Assembly (NCBI GenBank): GCA_963715405.1
Contig: OY970239.1
Location: forward strand, 744,001 to 808,000
Direction: 5' to 3'
Source of the DNA: JALZKA01 sp963715405
GTDB taxonomy: Bacteria > Actinomycetota > Thermoleophilia > Solirubrobacterales > 70-9
Length of the DNA: 64,000 bases
In this document: positions 39,415 to 47,807 of the stretch, one piece after another
How the letters are laid out: every line of letters begins with the position of its first letter
Position numbering within the stretch: the first letter of the stretch is position 1
Notes under the pieces: model-generated
Told to the model about the DNA's origin: nothing
What the model saw: the letters and a program-made list of their open reading frames with translations, nothing else
Database searches by the model: none
Translations under genes and position numbers: made by a program

Positions 39415-41676
39415 CGCCGGGTTACCTTCTCGCGGAACTACACGCTCTCGCTCTCGCGCACGTGCCGGTGTGTGTGCAAGTACTGCTCGTTCGCCACCCG
39501 CAAGGCGCATCTCTACTCGCCCGATGAAGTCGAGTCAAAGCTCGGCGAGGCCGTCCGGCGAAACGCCAAGGAGCTCCTCGTCCTGACGGGCGAGCAGCCC
39601 GAGGTGAATGCCGAGGTCGCGGCGCGTCTTCGCTCTTACGGCCATGACGACTTCGTCTCCTACGTCGCGTGGGCGTGCGAGCGGGCGCTCGAGCGCGGCC
39701 TCTTGCCGCACACGAACCTCGGCGCCCTCAACCGCGACGACCTGGCACGGCTTCGCGGGGTCACCGCTTCGCAGGGCCTCATGCTCGAGTCGGTTTCCGA
39801 GCGCCTGATGAAGACGGTCCATGCCGGCTCGCCTTCCAAGCATCCCGCGGTCCGCATCGAGACGATCGACGCGGCTGGCGAGCTTCGCATCCCGTTCACC
39901 TCGGGCATCCTGGTCGGCATCGGCGAGACGGAGGAGGAGCGCATCGCCTCGCTCGAAGCCCTGGCCGTCTTGCACGAGCGCCACGGCCACATCCAGGAGG
40001 TGATCCTCCAGAACTTCGTCCCCCACCCGCGCTACTACGGGGCCGAGGTCGCCGACATCGCCGACGAGGCCGCGCAGCACCGCTGGAGCGCCACCACCAA
40101 CCCCCGAACGTCCGACGCGGGGCGCCATGGCGCCCCGCGTGGGACGCTCACCGCGCCTCCGTGGGCCACCGAGATCACGCTCGGTGACATGAAGCGGCTC
40201 GTCGCCGAGTGCCGGCGCCTCATGCCTGATGTGGGCGTTCAGATTCCGCCGAACCTCGCCGACTGGTGGGACGAGCTCGTCGAGGCCGGGGCGACGGACC
40301 TCGGTGGGCTTTCGGCCAACGGCGACCACATTTCGCCCGAGCACGCCTTTCCGAGCCCGCACGAGGTCCGAAAGCGCCTCGCGCCGAAGGGATTCGCGCT
40401 GACCGAGCGCCTCTGCGTCTATCCCCAGTACCTGGGGCCCGACTGGGTCTCACGTGGCGTGCTCGACGTGGTCAAGCAGCGTTACTGGAGCTTCATCCCG
40501 CGCCGCGGCTCAGGTCGCCGCTCTGACCGTGCGATCGATCCGGACCTCGCGCACGCCGCGATCGAACGTTCGCTTGCCGGTGACCCGCTAACCCAAGCGG
40601 AGCTGACCGCGCTCTTCGCTGAGCGTCGTCCCGGCGTGGTCGAGGACATGCGTGCCGCCGCGGACTCGCTTCGCTCAGAGCTCGCAGGCGATACCGCCAC
40701 CTTCGTCGTAAACCGCAACGTGAACTTCACCAACGTTTGCGTGGTCGGGTGCGCCTTCTGCGGCTTCGGTCAGGGCCGTCGCTCGCCGGATGCGTACGAG
40801 GTCTCCGAGGAGGAGTTCCAGCGACGGATAGCCGAGGCCGTCGAGTTCGGCGCGACTGAAATCTGCATGCAGGGCGGAATCCATCCCGATTACACGCTCG
40901 AGCACTACGGCCGTTGGCTCTCCCTCGCCAGGGACGTCGCACCTCACCTCCACCTCCACGCCTACTCGCCGATGGAGGTCCACTACATGTGCGAGCGCTC
41001 GGGCCGCTCTCCCGACGACGTCTTCGCATTCCTTCGCGAGCACGGCCTTGGCTCAACGCCCGGCACCGCCGCCGAGGTGCTTCACGACGGCGTCCGCGCC
41101 CGCATCTCGCCGAACAAGCTGCCGGTCGCACGGTGGGTCGAGATCATCGAGGCCTGTCACCGCGCCGGCCTGCGCTCGACATCGACCGTGATGTTCGGCC
41201 ACATCGAGGAGCCGTGGGAGCTCGCGAGCCACATGCGCGTCATCCGCGAGCTTCAGGAGCGCACGGGCGGGATCACGGAATTCGTCCCCCTGTCATTCAT
41301 CCCCTTCCACACGATGCTCGGCCGCACGCATGGAATCGAGGAGATCTCCCGCGAGGAGAACCTGAAGCACACGGCGGCGTTCCGGCTGGCTTTGGGCAGG
41401 TCCGTGAAGAACCTCCAGGCGAGCTGGGTGAAGATGGGGATCGAGGCGGCCACCGAGAGCCTGCGCTGGGGCGTAAACGACCTCGGTGGCACGCTGATGG
41501 AGGAGTCGATTTCGCGCATGGCCGGCTCGCAACACGGGTCGAGGCTCGAGCCTTCGGATCTGATCGGTGCGGCGCGAGCGGCGGGGCGGACGCCCGCGCA
41601 GCGAACGACCCTTTACGAGATCGTCGAGACGTACCCCTCAACCGACGAGCAGGTGGCCGGCGAGCTCGTCGGCTAG
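39412..41676 (+). CDS. fbiC: FO synthase (CofG-CofH fusion)
   Basis: Dual radical-SAM enzyme that makes 7,8-didemethyl-8-hydroxy-5-deazariboflavin from tyrosine and a pyrimidine intermediate, the first step of F420 synthesis. The 754 residues contain two C-x3-C-x2-C clusters: C-R-C-V-C-K-Y-C (about residues 19-26, CofG half) and C-V-V-G-C-A-F-C (about 443-450, CofH half). The CofG half carries an inserted segment (about 225-250) encoded by a near-perfect 38-bp inverted repeat. The last 39 bases overlap the convergent YbdK-type gene. The other F420 genes lie 2 kb away on the minus strand. Confidence 0.93.
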   Translation: MRRVTFSRNYTLSLSRTCRCVCKYCSFATRKAHLYSPDEVESKLGEAVRRNAKELLVLTGEQPEVNAEVAARLRSYGHDDFVSYVAWACERALERGLLPHTNLGALNRDDLARLRGVTASQGLMLESVSERLMKTVHAGSPSKHPAVRIETIDAAGELRIPFTSGILVGIGETEEERIASLEALAVLHERHGHIQEVILQNFVPHPRYYGAEVADIADEAAQHRWSATTNPRTSDAGRHGAPRGTLTAPPWATEITLGDMKRLVAECRRLMPDVGVQIPPNLADWWDELVEAGATDLGGLSANGDHISPEHAFPSPHEVRKRLAPKGFALTERLCVYPQYLGPDWVSRGVLDVVKQRYWSFIPRRGSGRRSDRAIDPDLAHAAIERSLAGDPLTQAELTALFAERRPGVVEDMRAAADSLRSELAGDTATFVVNRNVNFTNVCVVGCAFCGFGQGRRSPDAYEVSEEEFQRRIAEAVEFGATEICMQGGIHPDYTLEHYGRWLSLARDVAPHLHLHAYSPMEVHYMCERSGRSPDDVFAFLREHGLGSTPGTAAEVLHDGVRARISPNKLPVARWVEIIEACHRAGLRSTSTVMFGHIEEPWELASHMRVIRELQERTGGITEFVPLSFIPFHTMLGRTHGIEEISREENLKHTAAFRLALGRSVKNLQASWVKMGIEAATESLRWGVNDLGGTLMEESISRMAGSQHGSRLEPSDLIGAARAAGRTPAQRTTLYEIVETYPSTDEQVAGELVG
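40109..40146. repeat. Palindromic element inserted in frame within fbiC
   Basis: Bases 40115-40140 are a perfect 26-bp palindrome (half-site ACGCGGGGCGCCA), flanked by CGTCC and GGACG, so 40109-40146 is a 38-bp inverted repeat with one mismatched pair. The outer sequence CGAACGTCC (from 40105) and GTGGGACG match the arms of the intergenic copies at 10142 and 18460. It encodes about TSDAGRHGAPRGT without breaking the frame. Confidence 0.75.
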
Positions 41677-42768
41677 CCACGGGGCGACGGCTTCGATGCC
41701 GTCGCTCTCGTAGACCTCGCGCTGGCGCACCGCGCCATTTTCGCGGCAAAGGTCGTGTACCCGCGCCAGCTCAGCCTCGCAGTGAAGCTCGCGGGCGTGC
41801 GGCTCGCAGCTTGCGAGCGCGTCGCCGACCCACACGCTCAGGGGGACCAGAGTCTCCGAGTAAAGGTCGATGAACTCGGCCTCGACTCCGTCGCGCGAGG
41901 CCAGGAAACGGTTCTCAGCGACCACCTCCCGGCGAGCCTCCGCCGCGAGACCCCCTTCGGCTGCCTCCTTTACGAGGCACTGGATCAGCGCGACGAGGGC
42001 GGCGACGTCTTCCAGCCGCGACTGCGTATCGGCGATCCTCACCTCGATCGTGCCGAACCGAGGTTGAAGCCTGGCGTCCCACCAAAGGAAGGTGGGCTCC
42101 GGGATCGCCCCACAGCGTATGAGGACATCCACCCGCTCGACCCAGTTTTCGTAGGAGGTGAAGTAAGGCGGAAGGCCCGTCCGCGGGAAGGCACCGAATA
42201 GCGAGGTCCGGGTTGACGCGAGGCCGGAATCACGAGCTTGCCAGAACGGAGAGTTCGCTGAAAGCGCGAGGATGATCGGCAGGCGCTCGCGAAGCCCGTT
42301 GAGCGCAGCGGTCGCCCCTTCGGCGCTCGGCACCGCCACGTGGACGTGCATCGCCATGGTCGGCTCGCGCCGCGCAAGCTCTCGCATCGTTTCGAGGACC
42401 TTCTGGTAGCGGTCCTGCTCGGGCACCTGCGTCTCGACCCAGGTGGCGAGCGGATGCGTTCCCGCGCCCGCCGCCCGCAACTCGAGCGCGGCGAGCGGAT
42501 CGGCGAGCGATGCGCGAATCTCGCTCAGCTCGGACACAGCAGTGAGCACGGTCGGCTGGGGCGAGGTCTCGACTTCGACGACCGCGGAATGCGTTTCGAG
42601 CGAGCAGTAGCCACCGACGTTCGCGGCGAGGCTCTCGAGCACCTCCTCCCCGCGAAAGCTCATGCGGCCCTCCGAGTCGATCAGCATCAGCTCCTCTTCG
42701 ATGCCGAGCGAGTACTGCGAGTTGAGCGGCTCTTCCGGCCACTCGGCCCACGAAGGGACGCCGGTCAC
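41638..42768 (-). CDS. Carboxylate-amine ligase, YbdK/GCS2 type
   Basis: A 376-residue ligase of the glutamate-cysteine ligase 2 family, joining a carboxylate (often glutamate) to an amine with ATP. Visible motifs are YSLGIEEELMLID (about residues 19-31), the THSAVVEVETSP stretch and MAMHVHVAVPS (about 138), all carrying conserved acidic and His metal ligands, and RFGTIEVRIADTQ. The true amine substrate is unknown; in actinobacteria some members make gamma-glutamylcysteine or amides. It overlaps the amidotransferase gene by 4 bases. Confidence 0.85.
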   Translation of the reverse strand: MTGVPSWAEWPEEPLNSQYSLGIEEELMLIDSEGRMSFRGEEVLESLAANVGGYCSLETHSAVVEVETSPQPTVLTAVSELSEIRASLADPLAALELRAAGAGTHPLATWVETQVPEQDRYQKVLETMRELARREPTMAMHVHVAVPSAEGATAALNGLRERLPIILALSANSPFWQARDSGLASTRTSLFGAFPRTGLPPYFTSYENWVERVDVLIRCGAIPEPTFLWWDARLQPRFGTIEVRIADTQSRLEDVAALVALIQCLVKEAAEGGLAAEARREVVAENRFLASRDGVEAEFIDLYSETLVPLSVWVGDALASCEPHARELHCEAELARVHDLCRENGAVRQREVYESDGIEAVAPWLADELAGHLLVG

Positions 42769-43532
42769 ACCGGTACCCGGCCGCCCGCGTCATGCACGCG
42801 GCAGGCTTCGACGAACGACTCGAAGAGGCGCTGCGCGGGCTCGTCCTCCATTGCCTCGGCATGCCATTGCACCCCGACGACGAAGTCGTGGCTGGGAGCT
42901 TCGATGCCTTCGACGACCCCGTCCGGCGACCAAGCGACCGCGCGCAAGCCCCGGCCGAGTTGGTCGGAGGCTTGATGGTGAAAGGAGTTCACTACGAGCT
43001 CAGTAGTACCCAGCGCTTGGGCCAAGACACTGTCCGGCGCGACTTCGACGGGGTGGCTGATGTTCGGCTGGCCGTGGCCACGGCGGTGGCGGATCTTCGT
43101 TCCGAAGCGACTGGGCACATCCTGAAACAGGGTGCCGCTGCGGGCTACGTTGAGGGCCTGCGCCCCGCGGCAGATCGCGAGGATGGGGATCCTCGCCTCG
43201 ATTGCTGCGTTCGCGACCGCCAGCTCCGCGTCATCGAGGTCCATCCAAGTTGGCCCCAGCGCCGGGTCCTCCTCCTGTCCGTAGGCGCGTGGGTGAATGT
43301 CGGGCCCGCCGGAAAGGCAAACGCCGGAGACGCGGCCGATCAGCTCTTCCATGTCGTCTTGGGGGAGGGGAGGAATTACGACCGGCAGGCCTCCTGCTGT
43401 CTCGATCGCCTCGAGGTACCGCATTCCGAGCGCCATCTCAGGCCGGGCGGGCTCACCCTCGGGGGTCGGCTCGAACTGCGAGGCCACCCTGACCTCAGAC
43501 GTGGTGACAGCGATCAGAGGCAATTCGGCCAT
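42765..43532 (-). CDS. Class I glutamine amidotransferase-like, gamma-glutamyl hydrolase (PuuD type)
   Basis: A 255-residue hydrolase of the gamma-glutamyl-GABA hydrolase group. The nucleophile is the Cys of LAICRGAQALNV (about residue 118), and the GGPDIHPR segment (about 76) and GVQWHAEAME (about 222-231) complete the His and Glu. It probably cleaves gamma-glutamyl amides. It sits directly upstream of the YbdK-type ligase (overlap ATGA), so the pair could build and remove gamma-glutamyl groups. A TAACCT box lies 6 bases before ATG 43532. Confidence 0.87.
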   Translation of the reverse strand: MAELPLIAVTTSEVRVASQFEPTPEGEPARPEMALGMRYLEAIETAGGLPVVIPPLPQDDMEELIGRVSGVCLSGGPDIHPRAYGQEEDPALGPTWMDLDDAELAVANAAIEARIPILAICRGAQALNVARSGTLFQDVPSRFGTKIRHRRGHGQPNISHPVEVAPDSVLAQALGTTELVVNSFHHQASDQLGRGLRAVAWSPDGVVEGIEAPSHDFVVGVQWHAEAMEDEPAQRLFESFVEACRVHDAGGRVPV

Positions 43533-43544
43533 GACTTTAGGTTA
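43530..43544 (-). promoter_or_regulatory. Leaderless promoter of the amidotransferase-ligase pair
   Basis: TAACCT (43544-43539, minus strand) lies 6 bases before ATG 43532. Confidence 0.55.
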
Positions 43545-43617
43545 GGCCTCGGAGGGCTTGGCGCGGTTGTCCATTCGTCTAGTTCGAAGGCCTTGGAAGT
43601 CGCCTTGGGAACCCGGA

Positions 43618-44358
43618 TCAGCGAAAAAGGTCGCGGTCCCGGGCTCGGCGGAGCGCTGCCGCGCCAGGCCCGTCCTCACGCGTCACGTGCCGCTCGACGC
43701 CGCGCACCACTACGACCGGAGTGCCCGACGACTTGTCGCGAGCCAGGTCAGCCGCGGCGGCAGCTTCGTCGGCGATCGCGATAGCCGTGGCGCCGAGCCG
43801 GCGGCCGTCGCGGTCCGTGGCGCCGCGCCAGTCGTCGAGCGGCGCGAGCCCTGCGCATCCGATCGCGACCTCGGTCTGTCCGAGCCGCCAGGGGCGTCCG
43901 AAACTGTCGGCGATCACGACCGCGGGCCGGACTCCGGCCGCTCTTCGGATCTCGCTGCGAAGCCGGCGCGCCGAGGCGTCGGCGTCCTCCGGGAGTAGGG
44001 CCACCCGGGACTCGCCCGGAACGTTCGAAGAGTCGATCCCGGCGTTCGCGCAGACAAACCCTGACTTCGTCTCGACGATGAGGACGCCGTGGTCGGCGCG
44101 CAGGACTTCGCGGCTTTCGCCGAGGATTAGCTCGACCAGGCGCGGGTCCTTGCCCAGCTCGGCCGCCAGCTCTGTGGCGCGCTCCGAGGGGCCCACTGCA
44201 TCGAGCTCAACCAGCCGGCCCTCGGCCTTCGAGACGACCTTCTGCGAGATCACGAGGACGTCGCCGGTGCGAAGCTCGGCAGCGGTCGTGATCATGACGC
44301 CCAGGGGAGCTCCGGGCTCGATCTCGGGCAGGCCCTCCACGGGGCGGATCTCGATCAC
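43618..44358 (-). CDS. cofE: Coenzyme F420:L-glutamate ligase
   Basis: Adds L-glutamate residues to F420-0 using GTP. A single-domain CofE of 246 residues: the early GDVLVISQKVVSKAEGR, the substrate-binding HGVLIVETKSGFVCANAGID, and ADSFGRPWRLGQTEVAIG near the end. It lacks the C-terminal nitroreductase-like domain of mycobacterial FbiB. It is the last gene of the npdG-cofD-cofC-cofE unit and overlaps cofC by 4 bases. With CofC and CofD it completes the tail of F420. Confidence 0.92.
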   Translation of the reverse strand: MIEIRPVEGLPEIEPGAPLGVMITTAAELRTGDVLVISQKVVSKAEGRLVELDAVGPSERATELAAELGKDPRLVELILGESREVLRADHGVLIVETKSGFVCANAGIDSSNVPGESRVALLPEDADASARRLRSEIRRAAGVRPAVVIADSFGRPWRLGQTEVAIGCAGLAPLDDWRGATDRDGRRLGATAIAIADEAAAAADLARDKSSGTPVVVVRGVERHVTREDGPGAAALRRARDRDLFR

Positions 44359-45017
44359 AGCTCGGAGAGCGCCGCGGCCGTCAGTGGTGCGCGACGCGGA
44401 TCCTGAGAGAGAAGCGTCCTGAGTGCCTCGAGGTCATCGGGCGTGTCGAGGTCGAGCGCCAGCGACGGCACATTGAGGGGCTCGGCCTTGTAGCCGGCCC
44501 TGGTTGCGCGGTCGAGATGGCGCTCCCGGCTACCCGGCCCGAACGCCGGGCCGATCGCGTCGGCCGGAGAGAGGAAGAGCCCATTCGTGCCTGTGCCGTG
44601 CTGATCGGTCGCGACCCCAACCGTCCCTTCGCCGAACCCGGCGAGGACCGAGTCCAGCTCGGCTGGTTCAAGCAACGGGCAGTCACCTGGCAGAAGCGCC
44701 GCGCAACTGGCGCCGAGCGCTTTCGCTCGGACGATCCCGAGCGTCGCAGCCTCGGAGTGACCGCGATCGGCGGGGTCGCGCAGAACTTCGAGGGGGGTGG
44801 GGCTTCGCTTGGCACGCTCCATCGCAACCTTCTCGGCGCGCCCCTCGCCGGTCACGAGAATCACGCGTTCGACCTCGCGCGAGCGGTCCAAAGCAACGAG
44901 CACGTCGGCGAGCATCGCTCGCAGCACGGCGGCGCGCCCAGGGGGACCGATCGACTCGACCACGCGCATCTTGGCGCGCGCGAAGCGCTTGACCGGCAAA
45001 ACCACGGTCGCTTTCAT
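44355..45017 (-). CDS. cofC: Phospholactate/phosphoenolpyruvate guanylyltransferase
   Basis: A 220-residue nucleotidyltransferase with the Rossmann-type core of CofC/FbiD. It activates 2-phospho-L-lactate or PEP with GTP, giving the donor for CofD. The signature is ATVVLPVKRFARAKMR at the start, LLPGDCPLL (about 113-121, where the Asp binds metal) and VATDQHGTGTNGL (about 136-148). The ending LALDLDTPDDLEAL is typical. It overlaps cofD (ATGA) and cofE. Confidence 0.92.
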   Translation of the reverse strand: MKATVVLPVKRFARAKMRVVESIGPPGRAAVLRAMLADVLVALDRSREVERVILVTGEGRAEKVAMERAKRSPTPLEVLRDPADRGHSEAATLGIVRAKALGASCAALLPGDCPLLEPAELDSVLAGFGEGTVGVATDQHGTGTNGLFLSPADAIGPAFGPGSRERHLDRATRAGYKAEPLNVPSLALDLDTPDDLEALRTLLSQDPRRAPLTAAALSEL

Positions 45018-45934
45018 AGGGCCTCAGCCCAGTCGAGCACCCGCCTTGCGAGGGCGAGTCGGCCGTCCGGCCCCTCCATGAGCGTGGGGCAGGAAAGCGT
45101 GGCGAGGCCTTGGGGCGGCGGATCGGGATCTCCCTCGTCGGCCACGATGCCGTCAAGGAGGCCCGCATAGAGGGAGACCACTCCGTCAGCGCTCACTGGT
45201 CTGCCGATCGCCTCCATGAACGCCTCCGTCGGGCCCTTGATCGCGCGGCCCGCCACGAACGGGCTCACCGCGACGACGGGTGCGCCCGCAGAGGTAATCG
45301 CTTCACGCATGCCAGGCACCGCCAGGATCGGCCCGATCGAGATCACAGGGTTCGAAGGGCCGATCACGATCAGATCGGCGCCGGCAAGGGCGCTCAGGAC
45401 CTCGGCGGTTGGGCGCGCTTCGGGGAGGCCTTCGACTTCAACGCCTTCGATGGGCGCGGCACCCTCGTCGAGAATCAAGAACTCTTGAAGCCCTCGGCGC
45501 CCGGTGGAGGTGTGGACGTACGTCCGCACGGGCTCGTCGCACATCGGGAGCACCCGGCCCGCAAGCCCGAGGCCGCGCGCAACTTGCGCCTGCGCCGCGG
45601 TGAGCGTTCCGCCCTCCGCAATGAAGTGGGTGCGATAAAGGCAGGTGGCGAGGTCGCGGTCGGACAAGCTGAACCAACCGGGCGCACCGAGCTCGGTGAG
45701 TTGCTCGTGCACCGCGAAGGTGTCGCCCGAGATTCCCCAACCGCGCTCCTCGTCGATCAGGCCCGCAAGCCAGTACACGCAGAGGTCGGGGTCGGGGGAG
45801 ACGTGGAGCCCGTGGACCTCGCAGTCGTCGGCGGTGTTCGCGATGACCGCAAGATCGGCGCCAACCACAGCGTGCATGCCGGCCGCAAGCTTCGCCCCGC
45901 CCGTCCCCCCGGCGAGGAGCGCGACTCGCGTCAC
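45014..45934 (-). CDS. cofD: 2-phospho-L-lactate transferase (FO-binding)
   Basis: Transfers the phospholactyl (or PEP) group from CofC product to FO. It has 306 residues; the N-terminal GGTGGAKLAAG (about 9-19) is the FO/nucleotide site, NTADDCEVHG (about 33-42) and the C-terminal SPFVAGRAIKGPT segment are typical of the family. Start GTG 45934 overlaps the npdG stop (GTGA). The longer open frame from 46324 is antisense to nothing real and not used. Confidence 0.92.
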   Translation of the reverse strand: MTRVALLAGGTGGAKLAAGMHAVVGADLAVIANTADDCEVHGLHVSPDPDLCVYWLAGLIDEERGWGISGDTFAVHEQLTELGAPGWFSLSDRDLATCLYRTHFIAEGGTLTAAQAQVARGLGLAGRVLPMCDEPVRTYVHTSTGRRGLQEFLILDEGAAPIEGVEVEGLPEARPTAEVLSALAGADLIVIGPSNPVISIGPILAVPGMREAITSAGAPVVAVSPFVAGRAIKGPTEAFMEAIGRPVSADGVVSLYAGLLDGIVADEGDPDPPPQGLATLSCPTLMEGPDGRLALARRVLDWAEAL

Positions 45935-46617
45935 TCCCAGTGGTCGGCGTCGGGCAGGCCCGTGATGCGAATTCCCGCGTGGACCTTGTAGCGGACGTTG
46001 ATCGAGATCAGGAGCGGGGTGAGCTGCTCGACGATCCGCGCCGTCTCGAGCGGGCCGGCGTTGACGGCCCGAAGGCCGGGGATTGCGTGAACGAGCGCAG
46101 CGACCTTGGCCTTGTCCGCCTTCTTCTCGCCGCAGATCAAGACGTCCTCGTCGAGGATCACCTGGCGGTCCGAGAGATCGGGAGCGCCCACCGTGTGGAA
46201 TGCGGCTACTACCGAGACGCCTTCGGGAACCATCTCTTGAGCCTGCTGGGCGGCTGAGCCCTGCCACACCCCGAGCGTCCGCGTCGCCTTGCCCGAGACG
46301 GCTGCGGCAAGCGGCACGGTGCAATCGACGAGGAGCTGACCCGGCTCAAGCGAATCCTTCAGGTTCGTCAGGTTTTCCGACTGGGCGCGAAACGGGACTG
46401 CGAGAATCACGACCGGTCCCTGCCTCGCGGCCTCTGCGTTCGCCATGCCCTCGATCTCGGCGTCGGGCACCGCGTCGGAGAGCTTCTTTGCCGCCTCGGC
46501 AGCGCGCTTTTCGTCGCGCGAGCCCAGCACAACCGCCCGCCCCGCAAGCGCCCAGCGCAGCGCGAGGCCGTAGCCAAGAGCGCCGGTACCGCCGATGATT
46601 GGGATCGCCTCGGTCAC
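45931..46617 (-). CDS. npdG: NADPH-dependent F420 reductase
   Basis: Transfers hydride between NADPH and F420. It has 228 residues; the Rossmann loop is IIGGTGALGYGLA (about 7-19), and the family markers are VVLGSRDEKRA, ILAVPFRAQ and AFHTVGAPDL. Its product would load F420H2 for downstream enzymes, most of them outside the window. Start GTG 46617 has TAGACT 8 bases upstream. It heads the operon npdG-cofD-cofC-cofE, in which all junctions overlap by 4 bases. Confidence 0.9.
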   Translation of the reverse strand: MTEAIPIIGGTGALGYGLALRWALAGRAVVLGSRDEKRAAEAAKKLSDAVPDAEIEGMANAEAARQGPVVILAVPFRAQSENLTNLKDSLEPGQLLVDCTVPLAAAVSGKATRTLGVWQGSAAQQAQEMVPEGVSVVAAFHTVGAPDLSDRQVILDEDVLICGEKKADKAKVAALVHAIPGLRAVNAGPLETARIVEQLTPLLISINVRYKVHAGIRITGLPDADHWE

Positions 46618-46658
46618 GGCGGCCGAGTCTATGGACGGTGGGATAGATTCGGAGCGTG
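46615..46658. promoter_or_regulatory. Divergent near-leaderless promoters of npdG and the SDR gene
   Basis: TAGACT (46631-46626, minus) lies 8 bases before GTG 46617. TAGATT (46644-46649, plus) lies 6 bases before GTG 46656. Only 12 bases separate the two boxes, so the promoters cannot be occupied independently. Confidence 0.55.
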
Positions 46659-47390
46659 AGGCTCGAGGGACGCAAGGCGCTCGTGACCGGCGGCGCGAGC
46701 GGGATCGGCGCCGCGACCGCGCGCCGCCTCGCTGCGGAGGGTGCCCACGTCGCAATCGGCGATGTGAACACTGAGGGTGCTGAAACCGTGGCGGCGGAGG
46801 TTGGCGCCGACTCTGGGCATCTCGACGTCACCGACCCCGCCTCGGCGGTCGCGTTCGTCGAGGAGCACGGCCCGTTCGCGATCCTGGTGAACAACGCGGG
46901 CACCGATGAGTTCGGGTTCTTCGCCGACACCGAGCCAGACCTCTGGCAGCGTGTTCTCGCGATCAACCTCGTGGGCGTCCTCGCGTGTACCCATGCCGTC
47001 CTGCCGGGCATGCAGGAGGCAGGCTACGGGCGCGTCGTCAACATCTCCTCGGAGGCGGGCCGCATCGGCTCGAAGGGCTCCGTCGTTTACTCGTCGGCAA
47101 AGGGCGGTGTCCTCGGCTTCACCAAGGCGATGGCGCGAGAGGGCGCCCGATTCGGCATCACCGTGAACGCGATCTGCCCCGGCCCGATCGAGACGCCCCT
47201 CCTCATGCAGGCGCTCGAGTTCGGCGAGATCGGCCAGAAGATCATCGACAACATGAAGGCCGGAACGCAGCTTCGCCGGCTTGGCACTCCCGACGAGGTG
47301 GCGGCGGTAGTCGCGTTCCTGGCCTCGGACGACTCCTCTTACATGACGGGCGAGACGCTCGGCGTCTCCGGCGGGATGGGGATGTGCTGA
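46656..47390 (+). CDS. Short-chain dehydrogenase/reductase
   Basis: A 244-residue NAD(P)-dependent SDR. The cofactor loop is GGASGIG (about 12-18), the NNAG motif is near 84, and the catalytic Ser-Tyr-Lys appears in NISSEAGR (about 130) and YSSAKGG (about 148-154). A hydrophobic C-terminal SGGMGMC ends the fold. It lies divergent from the F420 operon and overlaps the next gene by one base. The substrate is unknown; 3-oxoacyl or hydroxyacyl-CoA is plausible. Confidence 0.9.
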   Translation: MRLEGRKALVTGGASGIGAATARRLAAEGAHVAIGDVNTEGAETVAAEVGADSGHLDVTDPASAVAFVEEHGPFAILVNNAGTDEFGFFADTEPDLWQRVLAINLVGVLACTHAVLPGMQEAGYGRVVNISSEAGRIGSKGSVVYSSAKGGVLGFTKAMAREGARFGITVNAICPGPIETPLLMQALEFGEIGQKIIDNMKAGTQLRRLGTPDEVAAVVAFLASDDSSYMTGETLGVSGGMGMC

Positions 47391-47752
47391 TGGAGGTCGG
47401 CTCGGAGCGGACAGATGAGTTCGACGTGGAGGGCCAACTCCTGACCGACGTCGGCGGCACGATCGGCTCCAGCGTGCTCTCGACCCCGGGGATGATCGCC
47501 ATGATGGAGCGCACGTCGTCGAAGCTCGCCTACGAGCAGCTTCCCGAGGGCTCGGCGACGGTGGGCTTCGAGGTCTGCATCAAGCACGTCGCTGCGGCGC
47601 TCGAGGGCTCGAAGTGCGTTGTTCGCTCGACGCTCCGCGAGGTCGAGGACGAACGCAAGCTCCGCTTCGACGTCGAGGTGACCGAAGGGGAGCGGACGAT
47701 CGGCGTCGGTACCCACGAGCGTCGCGTGATCCAAGTCGGCCAGCTTGGCTGA
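47390..47752 (+). CDS. FlK-like thioesterase
   Basis: A 120-residue hotdog-fold protein. The early TIGSSVLSTPGMIAMMERTS segment and the later VGFEVCIKHVAAALEGSKCVVRS strand resemble the fluoroacetyl-CoA thioesterase (FlK)-like family. In FlK the catalytic residues are Thr, His and Glu; the Thr/Glu of MMERTS and the His of KHVAA could fill these roles. ATG 47390 overlaps the SDR stop (TGATG). An acyl-CoA substrate is likely but not identified. Confidence 0.75.
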   Translation: MEVGSERTDEFDVEGQLLTDVGGTIGSSVLSTPGMIAMMERTSSKLAYEQLPEGSATVGFEVCIKHVAAALEGSKCVVRSTLREVEDERKLRFDVEVTEGERTIGVGTHERRVIQVGQLG

Positions 47753-47763
47753 TGGCCGCGAGT

Positions 47764-47807
47764 GGTCGACGTCCCGAGTCTCCTGAACGCCTAACGTCGA
47801 CCGGTTG
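47764..47807 (+). promoter_or_regulatory. Promoter of the HMG-CoA lyase gene within a 9-bp inverted repeat
   Basis: GGTCGACGT (47764-47772) and ACGTCGACC (47794-47802) are perfect inverted arms with a 21-base spacer. The right arm overlaps TAACGT (47792-47797), which lies 7 bases before TTG 47805. The repeat may be an operator covering the -10 region or a hairpin ending the upstream transcript. Confidence 0.5.

Noticed and set aside
37858..39510. Open frame of 550 codons on the minus strand
   Set aside because: It lies opposite the large hydrolase and aquaporin genes. Its protein is Arg/Asp/Glu-rich low-complexity sequence without any domain, typical of antisense frames in GC-rich DNA.
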